Shown: positions 8,393-16,796, counted from the stretch's first letter. The stretch is DNA of 64,000 bases from an uncultured Clostridia bacterium (GCA_944386475.1 CALXBH010000073.1:1-64000), one strand, 5' to 3'. Notes: generated from the letters alone by a model not told the origin. Numbers and translations: made by a program.

Positions 8393-9319
8393 TTAAAAGA
8401 GCAGGCCGGCTGCTCCCAGCAGAACAGGGATGGTCAGGATGGAAAACACGGTGGTGATGGCGATGAGCTTGGAGGCGTGGGTGGAATCCTTGTTATAACG
8501 GTTGGCAAACAGCACCGTGCTGGCTCCCGCGGGACAGGCGGTGCCGATTAAATTGACCATGCGCACCGTATCATCGCAGGGGATCAAAAGCAACACCACA
8601 AGCATCAGCCCGGGGACCAGCAGCAGCCGTAGGAAGGATACATAATAAAGCTTCCAGCTTTTAAAAGCGGAGAAGATGTTCATCTGGGCGATGGAAACGC
8701 CGGTGACGATCATGGCTAAGGGGGTGTTTAGATCGCTGACATAGTTAATGGCGCTGGCGATGGGGGCGGGGAGGGAAATACCGGTAAAGAACAAAATAAG
8801 CCCTAAAACGATGCTGATAATGGTGGGGGAGAAAAACACCTTTAAAACGCTTTTCATATCCCGCTCCCCCGAGAGCATGAAAACGCCTTGGGTCCAGGAG
8901 AGAAGGTTAAACACCGTCAGATAAGCGCCGGCGTAAAAAACGCCGTCCGCTCCCAAAACCGCGGAGATCAAGGGTATCGCCATAAACCCACAGTTGGAAT
9001 AAATGGTGGCAAAGCGCTCTACCGGGAGGCGGGGATCGTCCTTTTTGCCGCGCAGGCAGAGATAGCTGACCGCGATCCCGATCAGGTGGCTGATGGCGGC
9101 TAAGAGGAAGGCCCACAAAAGTCCTTTTGCCAAGGCGGCGTCAAAAGGCTTTTGATAGCTTGCCAAAATCAAGGCGGGGGTGACCACGCTGAGCAGGAAG
9201 TTTGAAAGCTGCCGGTTCCCGTGTTTGGAAATCAGTTTTAACCGGTAGCAAAGAATGCCCACTGCGATAAGCAGAAATAAGACGATGACCTGTGTAAAGA
9301 CGTTAAAAGCGAGATCCAT
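8393..9319 (-). CDS. AEC family transporter (auxin efflux carrier type)
   Basis: A 308-residue integral membrane protein with about ten hydrophobic segments in the two-halves arrangement of the AEC/MDR-like carriers (Pfam Mem_trans). The N-terminal half has LFLLIAVGILCYRLKLIS and the C-terminal half has ATTVLF-like sequence seen as GASTVLFANRYN. Members export or import organic anions such as malate; the substrate here cannot be told. I chose the ATG at 9319 because AGAAGGG precedes it and the family N terminus begins with the first membrane helix there; an upstream in-frame ATG would add an 18-residue polar extension. Confidence 0.87.
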   Translation of the reverse strand: MDLAFNVFTQVIVLFLLIAVGILCYRLKLISKHGNRQLSNFLLSVVTPALILASYQKPFDAALAKGLLWAFLLAAISHLIGIAVSYLCLRGKKDDPRLPVERFATIYSNCGFMAIPLISAVLGADGVFYAGAYLTVFNLLSWTQGVFMLSGERDMKSVLKVFFSPTIISIVLGLILFFTGISLPAPIASAINYVSDLNTPLAMIVTGVSIAQMNIFSAFKSWKLYYVSFLRLLLVPGLMLVVLLLIPCDDTVRMVNLIGTACPAGASTVLFANRYNKDSTHASKLIAITTVFSILTIPVLLGAAGLLF

Positions 9320-9433
9320 AGATAAAACCCTTCTCAAGTCAGATAATATGGGGGACGGCATGTCCGCCGTCATCCCGTCCAGACAGACCGTTTTTTATTA
9401 TAAGATGGAACCCGGTGGAAAATCAAGGGGATA

Positions 9434-9462
9434 TTGACGTTTTTACGAGAATACGGTATTAT
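9434..9462 (+). promoter_or_regulatory. Sigma-A promoter for rpe
   Basis: TTGACG (9434-9439), a 17-base spacer and TATTAT (9457-9462) lie 52 bases before the start codon. Confidence 0.8.
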
Positions 9463-9513
9463 AAAAATAGTTATGTCCGAATTTTGTTGTTTTATAAAGG
9501 AGGAACCAATCGG

Positions 9514-10164
9514 ATGATCGTTTCACCATCCCTGCTGGCCAGTGACTTTTCGGATCTTCGGGGGGAAGTGGCCCGGATGGAAAAGGCGGGTGCGGACTGG
9601 CTCCATATCGACGTGATGGACGGGCATTTTGTGCCCAACCTGACCTTGGGCGCGCCGGTGATCCGGTGCCTGCGGGGTAAAACGAGCCTTGTGTTCGACG
9701 TGCATCTGATGATCTCCGACCCTCTTCGGTATATCGACGATTTTGCTGATGCCGGGGCGGATATCATTACCTTCCATCTGGAAAGCGAATCCGACTGTAT
9801 AAAAACCATCCAAAAAATAAAAAGCCGCGGGCTTAAAGCCGGGCTTTCTATTAAACCAAAAACAGGGGAGGAAAAGCTGCGGCCTTTCCTCCCGCTGGTG
9901 GACATGGCGCTGATTATGACGGTGGAACCAGGTTTCGGCGGACAGTCGTTTATGGCGGACATGCTGCCAAAAGTTTCCGCTGTGCGGGATGACTGCCGTC
10001 AAATGGGAAAGAATATCCTTATCCAGGTGGACGGCGGCATTACGGATCAAACCGCGCCTTTGGCAGCAAAAGCGGGCGCGAACGTCCTGGTGGCGGGCTC
10101 CTATGTGTTCGGGGCCAGAGACGCCGCACAAGCGGTAAATGCCCTGAAAGCAGCCGGCCGCTAA
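9514..10164 (+). CDS. rpe: Ribulose-phosphate 3-epimerase
   Basis: A 216-residue TIM-barrel enzyme that interconverts ribulose 5-phosphate and xylulose 5-phosphate in the pentose phosphate pathway. The metal-site motif HIDVMDGHFVPN (near 30-41), DVHLM, MTVEPGFGGQ and the phosphate-binding QVDGGI are all intact, and length is normal for the family. AAAGGAGG lies nine bases before the ATG at 9514. It has its own promoter. Its stop codon interlocks with the stop of the convergent MecA-like gene, leaving no space for an intergenic terminator. Confidence 0.96.
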   Translation: MIVSPSLLASDFSDLRGEVARMEKAGADWLHIDVMDGHFVPNLTLGAPVIRCLRGKTSLVFDVHLMISDPLRYIDDFADAGADIITFHLESESDCIKTIQKIKSRGLKAGLSIKPKTGEEKLRPFLPLVDMALIMTVEPGFGGQSFMADMLPKVSAVRDDCRQMGKNILIQVDGGITDQTAPLAAKAGANVLVAGSYVFGARDAAQAVNALKAAGR

Positions 10165-10757
10165 CGGCAAAGGCGCTCTACAATGGTATCGATGGCGTTA
10201 TTTATAATGAGAGGTTTGGCGTGCTCCTTAATAAAGGCGGACTTGACGGCCCCTTTTCCCATCGCTTCCCCGTACTCGCTTACCAGGGCGGCGATTTTTC
10301 TGTCCAGCTTGAAATAGGAATAAACAAGGAGTATGTAGCTTTGCTCCATTAAATAAAGGGAACTTTTTAGTACCAGATGGCTGTACTGGGTAAACAGCTT
10401 GTCACAGGCGGTAATCAGGTCTTCCGGGTCGGAAAACCGAAAGATCATCGGCGTGTTGAAGCTTCCCCTATACCGTTTGGGCCGGGCGCTTCCCTGGCCT
10501 TGGGCGTCCAGTACGCTGATATACAGGATGCAGCCTCCCTCACGGTGGGGGAACGCCTCGATAAACAGTTTCCCACCGGTGAGGTCCACGTCGGTTTCCT
10601 GACGGACTTTGTGGAGCAGAGCCACAATGGCCCGCTTGGTGCTGGGATCTTTATAGTCCATTTGTTCATAGGTGATGGCCAGATCCTGCATATCGTCCAC
10701 CGACAGCTGGACTTTTACCGTCTGCCGGTCAACCGTCTCGATTTTCAAGTCAATCAA
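10161..10757 (-). CDS. MecA-like adaptor protein
   Basis: A 198-residue acidic protein. The N-terminal half (LSVDDMQDLAITYEQMDYKD, then an amphipathic helix ending before a CILYISVLD strand) resembles the N-terminal and linker part of MecA adaptors, which deliver substrates to the ClpC unfoldase. The C-terminal half has the alternating pattern RFSDPEDLITACDKLF and LYLMEQSYILLVYSYF seen in the MecA C-terminal domain. Identity to characterised MecA appears low, so the partner and targets are uncertain. The gene ends inside the stop of rpe and starts 120 bases from the divergent Rnf-like operon. Confidence 0.6.
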   Translation of the reverse strand: MIDLKIETVDRQTVKVQLSVDDMQDLAITYEQMDYKDPSTKRAIVALLHKVRQETDVDLTGGKLFIEAFPHREGGCILYISVLDAQGQGSARPKRYRGSFNTPMIFRFSDPEDLITACDKLFTQYSHLVLKSSLYLMEQSYILLVYSYFKLDRKIAALVSEYGEAMGKGAVKSAFIKEHAKPLIINNAIDTIVERLCR

Positions 10758-10877
10758 CTCCAGTGAATCTTTGTTAGTTCAGTATATGTCTTTTGAACGT
10801 TTAAGGGCATTTTCGCCTTCCACAAGGCGGAAAACGAAAATACCGGGTAAAGTCCCCGGTGCATTGCAGAAAAGCAG

Positions 10878-11927
10878 GTGAATGCGTTGGGCGAAACCAT
10901 ACAAATAGGAAAATCCAGAAAGAAACAGCCGCTTGACGAGGCTTCCAAGATGCGGCGCAAAAAAAACGGCGACATTTTGTTCGCCTTAATTCCCGTTTTG
11001 CTGATGGCGGTTTATTACTTCGGCGTTCGGTCGCTTTTTCTGGCCGCATATGCCATTATATTCAGCGTGGCCAGCGATTATTTGTGCCTGCGGCTGACCG
11101 GGCAGAAAAAATGGCAGCGATACGACCTTTCTTCCCTGATTTCGCCGCTTATTTTAGTGTTGATCCTGCCGGCCAGCATCCCTTACTGGATCGCGATTGT
11201 CGGTGTATTAATCGCAAACCTGGTGGCAAAATATCCATTTGGAGGATATGGGAAAAATATTTTTAACCCTGCTGCGGTGGCCTTCGCCATTTTGGCCATT
11301 GGCTGGCCGGACAGGGTGTTTGCCTATCCCCAGCCCTTTGACAGCCTGGGGATTTCTTCCACTGTCCAGGCAAGCTTAGGCCAGGGAATCGCCTACCGGC
11401 TCCAGTTGGGCGGCGCGCCCTCCATCTCGGGGATGGACCGGCTGCTGGGGCATTTCGCCGGCCCTATGGGAGCGACCTGCATTCTGGTGCTGATCGCCTG
11501 CGGAATTTATCTGCTGGCCCGCCGGACGATCTCCTGGCAGATCGTTTTGGGGACCCTTGGCTCCTCAGCGCTGATTGCCTTTTTATTCCCCCGGATTTTG
11601 GTGGGACGGCTGGATTCCGTTTCCTTTGAGATGATTGCGGGCATTCTTTTGTTTGGCGCGGTCTTTATGGCTTCTGACCCGGTCACCTCTCCTAAAACCG
11701 GCTGGGGGAAGGCTTTGTACGGCGTTTTGCTGGGTACTTTGACCATGCTGTTCCGGTATTTTGGAAAAATGGAAATTACCTTTGCCTACGCGCTGTTGCT
11801 TTGCAACGCCGTGGCGCCCAAGTGCGACGAGTATATGGCAGTCGCCGTAAAAGGGGTGAAAGCGGGCTGCCGGGCGCTCCTTAAAAAAGCTGGAAGCGAA
11901 ACTTCGCCTCAGGAGGTGCAGCCATGA
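10878..11927 (+). CDS. RnfD/NqrB-like membrane protein lacking the flavinylation site
   Basis: A 349-residue protein with about nine or ten membrane segments. Family hallmarks are GKNIFNPAAVAFA (125-137), GAVFMASDPVTSP and NAVAPKCDEY. In RnfD/NqrB an SGAT(P) motif carries FMN covalently on threonine; the corresponding place reads GGAPS (178-182), so no threonine is available. It leads a four-gene set: the next gene overlaps by four bases (ATGA), then an RnfA-like gene follows, then a DUF4015 protein. RnfB, RnfC and RnfG, needed for ferredoxin:NAD oxidoreductase, are absent from the window. It may be a repurposed transporter or scaffold; that is inference. The upstream 120 bases hold two small hairpins and a divergent MecA-like gene. 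Confidence 0.8.
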   Translation: MNALGETIQIGKSRKKQPLDEASKMRRKKNGDILFALIPVLLMAVYYFGVRSLFLAAYAIIFSVASDYLCLRLTGQKKWQRYDLSSLISPLILVLILPASIPYWIAIVGVLIANLVAKYPFGGYGKNIFNPAAVAFAILAIGWPDRVFAYPQPFDSLGISSTVQASLGQGIAYRLQLGGAPSISGMDRLLGHFAGPMGATCILVLIACGIYLLARRTISWQIVLGTLGSSALIAFLFPRILVGRLDSVSFEMIAGILLFGAVFMASDPVTSPKTGWGKALYGVLLGTLTMLFRYFGKMEITFAYALLLCNAVAPKCDEYMAVAVKGVKAGCRALLKKAGSETSPQEVQP

Positions 11928-12604
11928 TCCGCCGGTTTTATCAGAAACACAAACACACGTTAACCCTGTTTGACGGTTTTTTCCTCAATAACACCGTGTT
12001 GGAGCGGGGGCTGGTGATTGCGCCGATTATTGTGGCGGGCAACACCATGAAAAACGCCGTGATGCTGAGTATTGCGTTTGTCATCATCACCTTTTTTACA
12101 GTGCTTGTCTCTTCGTTTATCCCTAAAAAGCTCCCCTATACCATACGGGCCATTATGCACACGGTGCTAGCGGCGATTTTGTTTATCCCCGTGTCCTATT
12201 TTTTGCAGGGGTACTTTCCGGAAGCGGTATACAAAGCGGGGATTTTTCTTCCTCTTTTGGTGACAAATTCCCTTATTGTTTCTAAAGGTGAGTCCCGCTT
12301 CTTCAAAAAGACCAGAGGAGTCATGGCCGTCGATCTATTGAGCCATGTGCTGGGCTTTAGCCTGGTGGCCTGTATTGTAGGCGCCATCCGGGAGATCTTG
12401 GGAAGCGGCAGTTTTTGGGAGATTCCCCTAGGCCTGGGCGAGACCGCCCCCATGCTTATGTTCCCCTTTGCGGGCTTTATCCTGCTGGGCTTTTTAGCGG
12501 CGGCGCTGCAAAAATTCCGGCTTTATGTAACCCGTGAGCCCAAGGCTCTAGCGAAAGAAGAAACTGCCCCAGACGGTTCCGAACAGCCGGAATCCGCAAA
12601 CTGA
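11924..12604 (+). CDS. RnfE-like membrane protein lacking both cluster cysteines
   Basis: A 226-residue, six-helix protein of the RnfA/RnfE/NqrD/NqrE fold. The C-terminal half is clearly RnfE-like: FLPLLVTNSLIV (109-119), then SLVACIVGAIREILGSG and FPFAGFILLGFLAA. RnfE has two cysteines, in LGLCP and TNC motifs, that help bind a [2Fe-2S] cluster in the membrane. Here they read VIAP (Ala33) and TNS (Ser116). The N-terminal NNTVLERG matches NNPVLVQ of the family. The start overlaps the stop of the RnfD-like gene by four bases, implying coupled translation. Fold assignment is good; an electron-transfer role looks unlikely. Confidence 0.78.
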   Translation: MIRRFYQKHKHTLTLFDGFFLNNTVLERGLVIAPIIVAGNTMKNAVMLSIAFVIITFFTVLVSSFIPKKLPYTIRAIMHTVLAAILFIPVSYFLQGYFPEAVYKAGIFLPLLVTNSLIVSKGESRFFKKTRGVMAVDLLSHVLGFSLVACIVGAIREILGSGSFWEIPLGLGETAPMLMFPFAGFILLGFLAAALQKFRLYVTREPKALAKEETAPDGSEQPESAN

Positions 12605-12658
12605 CAGAAAGGACGCATTTTTTCACTGATCCGGTGATAAAATGGATGGTAAACCGTC

Positions 12659-13276
12659 ATGAGTGAACTGCTAAACAGTTTTGCCTCCTTTTTGGGGGAT
12701 TATGTCACCTATGCCCTGATCGCCATGTTTTTGGAAAACACCATTTTAACCAGGGCGCTGGGAACCTCCACCTCCCTGCTGATTATCCGCAAGCGGTTTT
12801 CATTGGGGCTGTTCTCGCTGATTTTAACGGTAATCACCACCCTTTCGGCGGTGATCGTCTATCTGATTAATCCTCTGCTCAACAGTTTAAGCTTCCGGTA
12901 TTTTATCACGCCGTTAGTCTTTGTACTGATTATTTCGGTGGTTTATGTAGCCGTGCTGCTGTTGACAAACTTCTGCTTTAAAAAGCTGAAAGAAAAAATC
13001 CTGCCCATGGTGCATCTGTCGGCCTTTAACTGTGCCGTTTTGGGAGCGCTTTTGCTGGGAAGCCAGGGAAATATGAACTTCCCGTCGTTTTTAGGCTTTG
13101 GCCTGGGAACCGGCTTGGGGTTTGCTCTGGCGACATTTTTGTTAAGCATTGCCTACGAACGGCTGTACAGCGACCGGGTGCCCCGGGCGTTTCGGGGATT
13201 CCCCGCAATGCTTTTATACATTGGAATTTTATCCCTCTCCTTTTACGGCCTGATCGGCCATGAGATTTCATTTTAA
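12659..13276 (+). CDS. RnfA-like membrane protein with one of two cluster cysteines
   Basis: A 205-residue, six-helix protein. The N-terminal FLENTILTRALGTSTS aligns with the RnfA segment ending LGICPFLG, so the first cluster cysteine is replaced by Ser37. The second motif, normally TTNCAVLG, is kept as AFNCAVLGALL (Cys125). The C-terminal YERLYSDRVPRAFRGFPAMLLYIGILSLSFYGL closely follows RnfA. With the RnfE-like partner this leaves one of the four cysteines expected for the shared [2Fe-2S] cluster. It is 54 bases after the RnfE-like gene and 33 bases before the DUF4015 gene, apparently in one transcript. Confidence 0.78.
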   Translation: MSELLNSFASFLGDYVTYALIAMFLENTILTRALGTSTSLLIIRKRFSLGLFSLILTVITTLSAVIVYLINPLLNSLSFRYFITPLVFVLIISVVYVAVLLLTNFCFKKLKEKILPMVHLSAFNCAVLGALLLGSQGNMNFPSFLGFGLGTGLGFALATFLLSIAYERLYSDRVPRAFRGFPAMLLYIGILSLSFYGLIGHEISF

Positions 13277-13309
13277 CAGACAAGCATATCGGTTGGGAGA
13301 TGATGGTCG

Positions 13310-14521
13310 ATGGCCCGTAAACGGAAAATCCACGGTGGAAAAATTAAAAGAAGCAAACCCAGGAACTTTCGCCGCCAGCGGCGCAGGAAACAAAACCGCG
13401 CCGTTAGGACGGTTTTATTTGTCATTGTGATTCTCGCCCTGTTAATAGGCGCTTACTGCGCCGCCGGGCCGCTGATGGACTGGATCTCCGGCCTTTCCGG
13501 CGGGGGAGGAGATACCTCCTCTGCGCCCGCCCAGTCGGACGTAGCTTCTTTGCCCGCGGAAGAGGGAACGTCTTCCCAGACATCCAGCGAACCCGCCGCC
13601 ACGGCGGCTGCCGGCCGGGTGAAAACCATGCCGTCCTCCACGCTGACGGACTTAAACGCGGTGTCCTCCTTTGCCGCCACGGCGAAAGAGGAAGGGTATA
13701 CGGCGGTAGCTGTGGAACTGAAAAACAACGAGGGCAAGCTCCTTTACGGCTCAGCTTTAGAGCGGGCCAAACGGTACGGCGCGGTTCAAAATGGGGATGT
13801 GGTACTGGCCGACGTGGCCGCCGCCATTAAAGAGCAGGGCCTTACCCCGGTGGCACAGCTTCACATGTTCCGGGACAGCACGGCCGCCAACCGGCAGAAT
13901 AACAACACCTTCATGATCCGGGGACAAAACGTCACCTGGTGGGATAACTCCCCCTCAAACGGCGGAAAGCCCTGGCTCAACCCCTATGAACAGGAAGCGG
14001 TGGACTACCTGCTGGAGATTATCGGCGAGGTAATGGACGGCGGCTTTACCCAGGTGGTGTTGGAGTCTGTACAGTATCCGGACGTGCGCAACACCTCCCA
14101 GATTGATTTCCCCGAAGGCGCCAACGAGCAGACCCATCAGCGGCAGCTGTCCGCGTTTATCGCCCAGGCCCAGACCCTTGCCGGGGAGAAAAACGGTTCG
14201 GTGACCGTCGCCTATGACATGCGGTCGGTTTTAGGCCAAAAGGACAACATTTACTTTGGCAATCCGTTAAATTTAAACGCCTCTTCCATTTCACCGGTGA
14301 TCACCATCTCCCAGTTTACGAACCCCTTGGAGTATGGAGGGCAGACGGTGGAAAATCCCCAGGAGAATCCGGCTCAGGCGGTAACGGCCTTGATCGAGGG
14401 GATCCGCCAGGCGGCTCCTGACGCCCAGATCATCCCCATTCTGGCTTCTGACGCCAAAACCGACGCGGTTCAGGACGCTTTGGAACAGGCGGGGATCACC
14501 CAGGTGATTGAAGAACCGTAA
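13310..14521 (+). CDS. DUF4015 putative glycoside hydrolase, membrane-anchored
   Basis: A 403-residue protein. A strongly basic, Lys/Arg-rich N terminus (1-30) leads into one membrane anchor (about 32-52), followed by a Ser/Gly/Ala-rich linker (58-100) and an extracellular TIM-barrel-like domain. The domain begins KTMPSSTLTDL and has GYTAVAVELKNNEGKLLYGS, QGLTPVAQLHMFRD and DGGFTQVVLESVQYP, matching the DUF4015 family of putative glycoside hydrolases. No substrate is established. It is the last gene of the Rnf-like operon, before a strong terminator, so it may work with those membrane proteins at the cell surface; this is inferred from position only. Confidence 0.8.
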   Translation: MARKRKIHGGKIKRSKPRNFRRQRRRKQNRAVRTVLFVIVILALLIGAYCAAGPLMDWISGLSGGGGDTSSAPAQSDVASLPAEEGTSSQTSSEPAATAAAGRVKTMPSSTLTDLNAVSSFAATAKEEGYTAVAVELKNNEGKLLYGSALERAKRYGAVQNGDVVLADVAAAIKEQGLTPVAQLHMFRDSTAANRQNNNTFMIRGQNVTWWDNSPSNGGKPWLNPYEQEAVDYLLEIIGEVMDGGFTQVVLESVQYPDVRNTSQIDFPEGANEQTHQRQLSAFIAQAQTLAGEKNGSVTVAYDMRSVLGQKDNIYFGNPLNLNASSISPVITISQFTNPLEYGGQTVENPQENPAQAVTALIEGIRQAAPDAQIIPILASDAKTDAVQDALEQAGITQVIEEP

Positions 14522-14547
14522 TTCCCTGAAAACAGCTATAAAATCAA

Positions 14548-14590
14548 AACAACCGGTATAATCTAATTGGATTATACCGGTTGTTTTTTA
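14548..14590 (+). terminator. Rho-independent terminator of the Rnf-like operon
   Basis: A perfect 16-base stem (14548-14563 with 14570-14585), six-base loop and T run (14584-14589). Confidence 0.92.
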
Positions 14591-14630
14591 ATTATCATGA
14601 AAAATCGAACTGCAAAATACCATTTCAGCG

Positions 14631-14670
14631 AAAAAACGCCTGCGCCCCTTGCCAGGGCGCAGGCGTTTTT
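14631..14670. terminator. Bidirectional terminator
   Basis: An 11-bp GC stem (14637-14647 with 14655-14665) is flanked by A6 on the left and T5 on the right, so it can act on both strands. It lies just past the stop of the minus-strand MarR gene. Confidence 0.88.
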
Positions 14671-14695
14671 GGATAACGCGGCCCTTTGCGCCGTA

Positions 14696-15124
14696 TTACG
14701 TTTTGGAGATATCCTCTAAAAGGGTTTTCTGCATCCGCTTTAAGTAGGAGAAAAATTCCTTTCGCTCCTCAGGGGAAAAGTCCCGCAGCACCCGGTTTTC
14801 GACCTGCTGGAAGCACTTGCCCACCTGGGCGGCCACGGCGCTTCCCTTGGGGGTGAGGTAGATATACAGGGAGCGCCGGTCCCCCGGCTTGGTGCGGCGG
14901 GAGATAAGCTCCTGGGATTCCATCGCATCCAGCAGCTTGGAGACGGTGGCGGGCTCAATAGCGCACCAGTCCGCCAGATCCCGCTGGATACAGCCCTCGT
15001 TTTCCATTAAAAAGTACAGGATTTTCGGCTGTCCCTGAGAAAGTCCCAGGTTTTTCCAGGGGGTGACGTCTTTGTCGTAGATGGATTTGGTTTTGGTAAA
15101 TAAAATGTGAAACGGCAGTGACAT
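14696..15124 (-). CDS. MarR family transcriptional regulator
   Basis: A 142-residue winged-helix protein. The recognition helix region is DLADWCAIEPATVSKLLDAMESQ (about 50-72) and the wing is RRTKPGDRRSLYIYLT with the DxR motif shared by MarR proteins. Flanking helices would form the dimer interface. It is downstream of mnmA but separated by that gene's terminator, so it probably has its own promoter close to the start; I could not pick a convincing one. No neighbour is an obvious target. CTGGAGG precedes the start. Confidence 0.92.
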   Translation of the reverse strand: MSLPFHILFTKTKSIYDKDVTPWKNLGLSQGQPKILYFLMENEGCIQRDLADWCAIEPATVSKLLDAMESQELISRRTKPGDRRSLYIYLTPKGSAVAAQVGKCFQQVENRVLRDFSPEERKEFFSYLKRMQKTLLEDISKT

Positions 15125-15148
15125 AATACAGCCTCCAGCTTACAGTTT

Positions 15149-15176
15149 AAAAAACGCCTTTACCCGGGAAGGCGTT
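15149..15176 (-). terminator. Rho-independent terminator after mnmA
   Basis: On the minus strand AACGCCTT and AAGGCGTT arms (plus 15169-15176 and 15153-15160) are followed by a T run given by A15149-A15154. It separates the rnhA-mnmA transcript from the MarR gene. Confidence 0.75.
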
Positions 15177-15188
15177 CCCCGTCGCGGT

Positions 15189-16244
15189 TTAACGCTCCGC
15201 GCCCAGCTCCGATTCAATAAAGCCGCCGCCCAGTACCCGGTTTCCGTCGTAAAGCACTAAAGACTGCCCTTTGGCCGGGGCCCTCTGGGGCTCATCAAAT
15301 ACCACGTTTAAGCGGCCGTTTGGCAATAAAAAGGCCTGCGCGCCGGCGGGGGAAGCCATCGAGCGGATTTTGACCTGGCAGGAAAAATGGTCGGGAAACG
15401 GCAGCCCTGTCACCGAGCACACCCCGGAAATTTCCACCGAACCGGCGTACTCCCCGCCGCCCCAGGCGAGATAGATCCGGTTAGAGTCCGGGTCGATGGA
15501 GCGGATAAACACCGGTTTTCCCAGGGCGATGCCCAGGTGTTTGCGCTGGCCCACCGTGTAGTGGATGATCCCCTGGTGGGTGCCGCAGGCCTCCCCTTCC
15601 GGGGAGATGAATTCTCCCTGGGGGGATTTTCCCAACCGCTCTTCAATATACCCGGCGTAGTTTCCGTCGGGGATAAAGCAGATCTCCTGGCTGTCCGGCT
15701 TGTCCGCGCAGCTAAGGCCGATGGTGCGGGCAATCTCCCGCACCTGGGGCTTGGGGAGGGCCGCCAGGGGAAGCAGCAGCCGGGACAAAACGTCCTGCCC
15801 CAGCCGGTAGAGCATGTAAGATTGATCCCGTTTGAGGTTTTCCCCTTTTTCCAGGTAAAAAAGGCCGTCTTCCTGGGTGATTTTAGCATAATGGCCGGTG
15901 GCGATGTACTCGTACCCATGCTCATCAGCCGCATCCAACAGCGCCCGAAACTTTACAGTGGGGTTACAGACAACGCAGGGATTGGGGGTGCGTCCCCGGC
16001 GGTATTCATCGATAAAATACGAGACGACGTTTTGTTCAAAAGCCCCCTGCATATCCTTGACAAACAGCGGGACGGACAAAGCCGAGGCCGCCTGCTTAGC
16101 TGCCTGTACGGTTTCCTCGTGGGCGGGGGACATTTTCAGCACCAGGCCGGCTACGTCGTACCCTTTTTGCTTCAGCAGATGGACGCACACCGAGGAATCC
16201 ACCCCGCCGGAGAGGGCGACCAGCACTTTTTTACTGTTTTGCAT
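15189..16244 (-). CDS. mnmA: tRNA-specific 2-thiouridylase MnmA
   Basis: A 351-residue enzyme that puts sulfur on U34 of tRNA for Lys, Glu and Gln. The PP-loop SGGVDSSV (12-19) binds ATP; the two catalytic cysteines are Cys93 in VVCNPTVKF and Cys189 in SQEICFIPDGNY; GGGFIES ends the protein. Length is normal. The start at 16244 has AAAGGAGAA upstream and begins directly at the family N terminus; a longer in-frame extension overlapping rnhA is not credible. It is 26 bases downstream of rnhA in the same direction, probably co-transcribed, and ends at a terminator. Confidence 0.96.
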   Translation of the reverse strand: MQNSKKVLVALSGGVDSSVCVHLLKQKGYDVAGLVLKMSPAHEETVQAAKQAASALSVPLFVKDMQGAFEQNVVSYFIDEYRRGRTPNPCVVCNPTVKFRALLDAADEHGYEYIATGHYAKITQEDGLFYLEKGENLKRDQSYMLYRLGQDVLSRLLLPLAALPKPQVREIARTIGLSCADKPDSQEICFIPDGNYAGYIEERLGKSPQGEFISPEGEACGTHQGIIHYTVGQRKHLGIALGKPVFIRSIDPDSNRIYLAWGGGEYAGSVEISGVCSVTGLPFPDHFSCQVKIRSMASPAGAQAFLLPNGRLNVVFDEPQRAPAKGQSLVLYDGNRVLGGGFIESELGAER

Positions 16245-16270
16245 GTGATTCTCCTTTGCGGTTTTGGGCG

Positions 16271-16723
16271 TTAAGATTCTGCATACCGGCGGGACTGGGC
16301 CACCGCCAAAGCGTCGCACCGCTCGTTTTCCGGGTGCCCCGCGTGGCCTTTTACCCAGACAAAGGTCACCTGATGGGTCTTTAACAGGGATAAAAGGGCC
16401 TCCCACAGATCGGGGTTTAAGGCCTTGTCCTTTTTGTTGCGCATCCAGCCGTTTTGCTTCCACTTTTCCGCCCAGCCCTGGGTGACCGCATCTACAATGT
16501 ATTTGCTGTCGCTGTAGACGGTGACGGCGCAGGGCTCTTTCAGAGCGGACAGGCCGGCGATCACGGCGGAAAGCTCCATACGGTTGTTGGTGGTGTTTCC
16601 TTCGCCCCCTGAAAGCTCCTTCTCATGAGGGCCGAACCGGAGGATCGCCCCCCAGCCTCCCGCCCCCGGGTTGCCGCTGCAGGCGCCGTCGGTATAAAGC
16701 TCCACCTGTTTTAATGCTGCCAT
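16271..16723 (-). CDS. rnhA: Ribonuclease HI
   Basis: A 150-residue type 1 RNase H that cuts RNA in RNA-DNA hybrids. Catalytic residues are all present: Asp12 in [11 protein letters not shown], Glu50 in NNRMELSA, Asp72 in YSDSKYI, His127 in VKGHAGH and Asp137 in ERCDALA. The basic handle region [20 protein letters not shown] is also kept. It leads a two-gene unit with mnmA and has a sigma-A promoter about 45 bases upstream. Confidence 0.96.
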   Translation of the reverse strand: MAALKQVELYTDGACSGNPGAGGWGAILRFGPHEKELSGGEGNTTNNRMELSAVIAGLSALKEPCAVTVYSDSKYIVDAVTQGWAEKWKQNGWMRNKKDKALNPDLWEALLSLLKTHQVTFVWVKGHAGHPENERCDALAVAQSRRYAES

Positions 16724-16767
16724 GTTTTTGCCGGTCCTTTCTGCTCATCAAAATACTATCCGATCTA

Positions 16768-16796
16768 ATTATACTGTAAATGTCGCTTTTATACAA
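16768..16796 (-). promoter_or_regulatory. Sigma-A promoter for rnhA-mnmA
   Basis: Minus-strand TTGTAT (complement of 16791-16796) and TATAAT (complement of 16768-16773) with a 17-base spacer. Confidence 0.75.

Noticed and set aside
10878-13276. Working Rnf ferredoxin:NAD oxidoreductase
   Set aside because: Subunits B, C and G are missing and the cofactor-binding residues in D, E and A are replaced.
16245-16463. N-terminal extension of MnmA into rnhA
   Set aside because: The extension has no MnmA homology, while the ATG at 16244 has a good ribosome site and the PP-loop follows at the normal distance.
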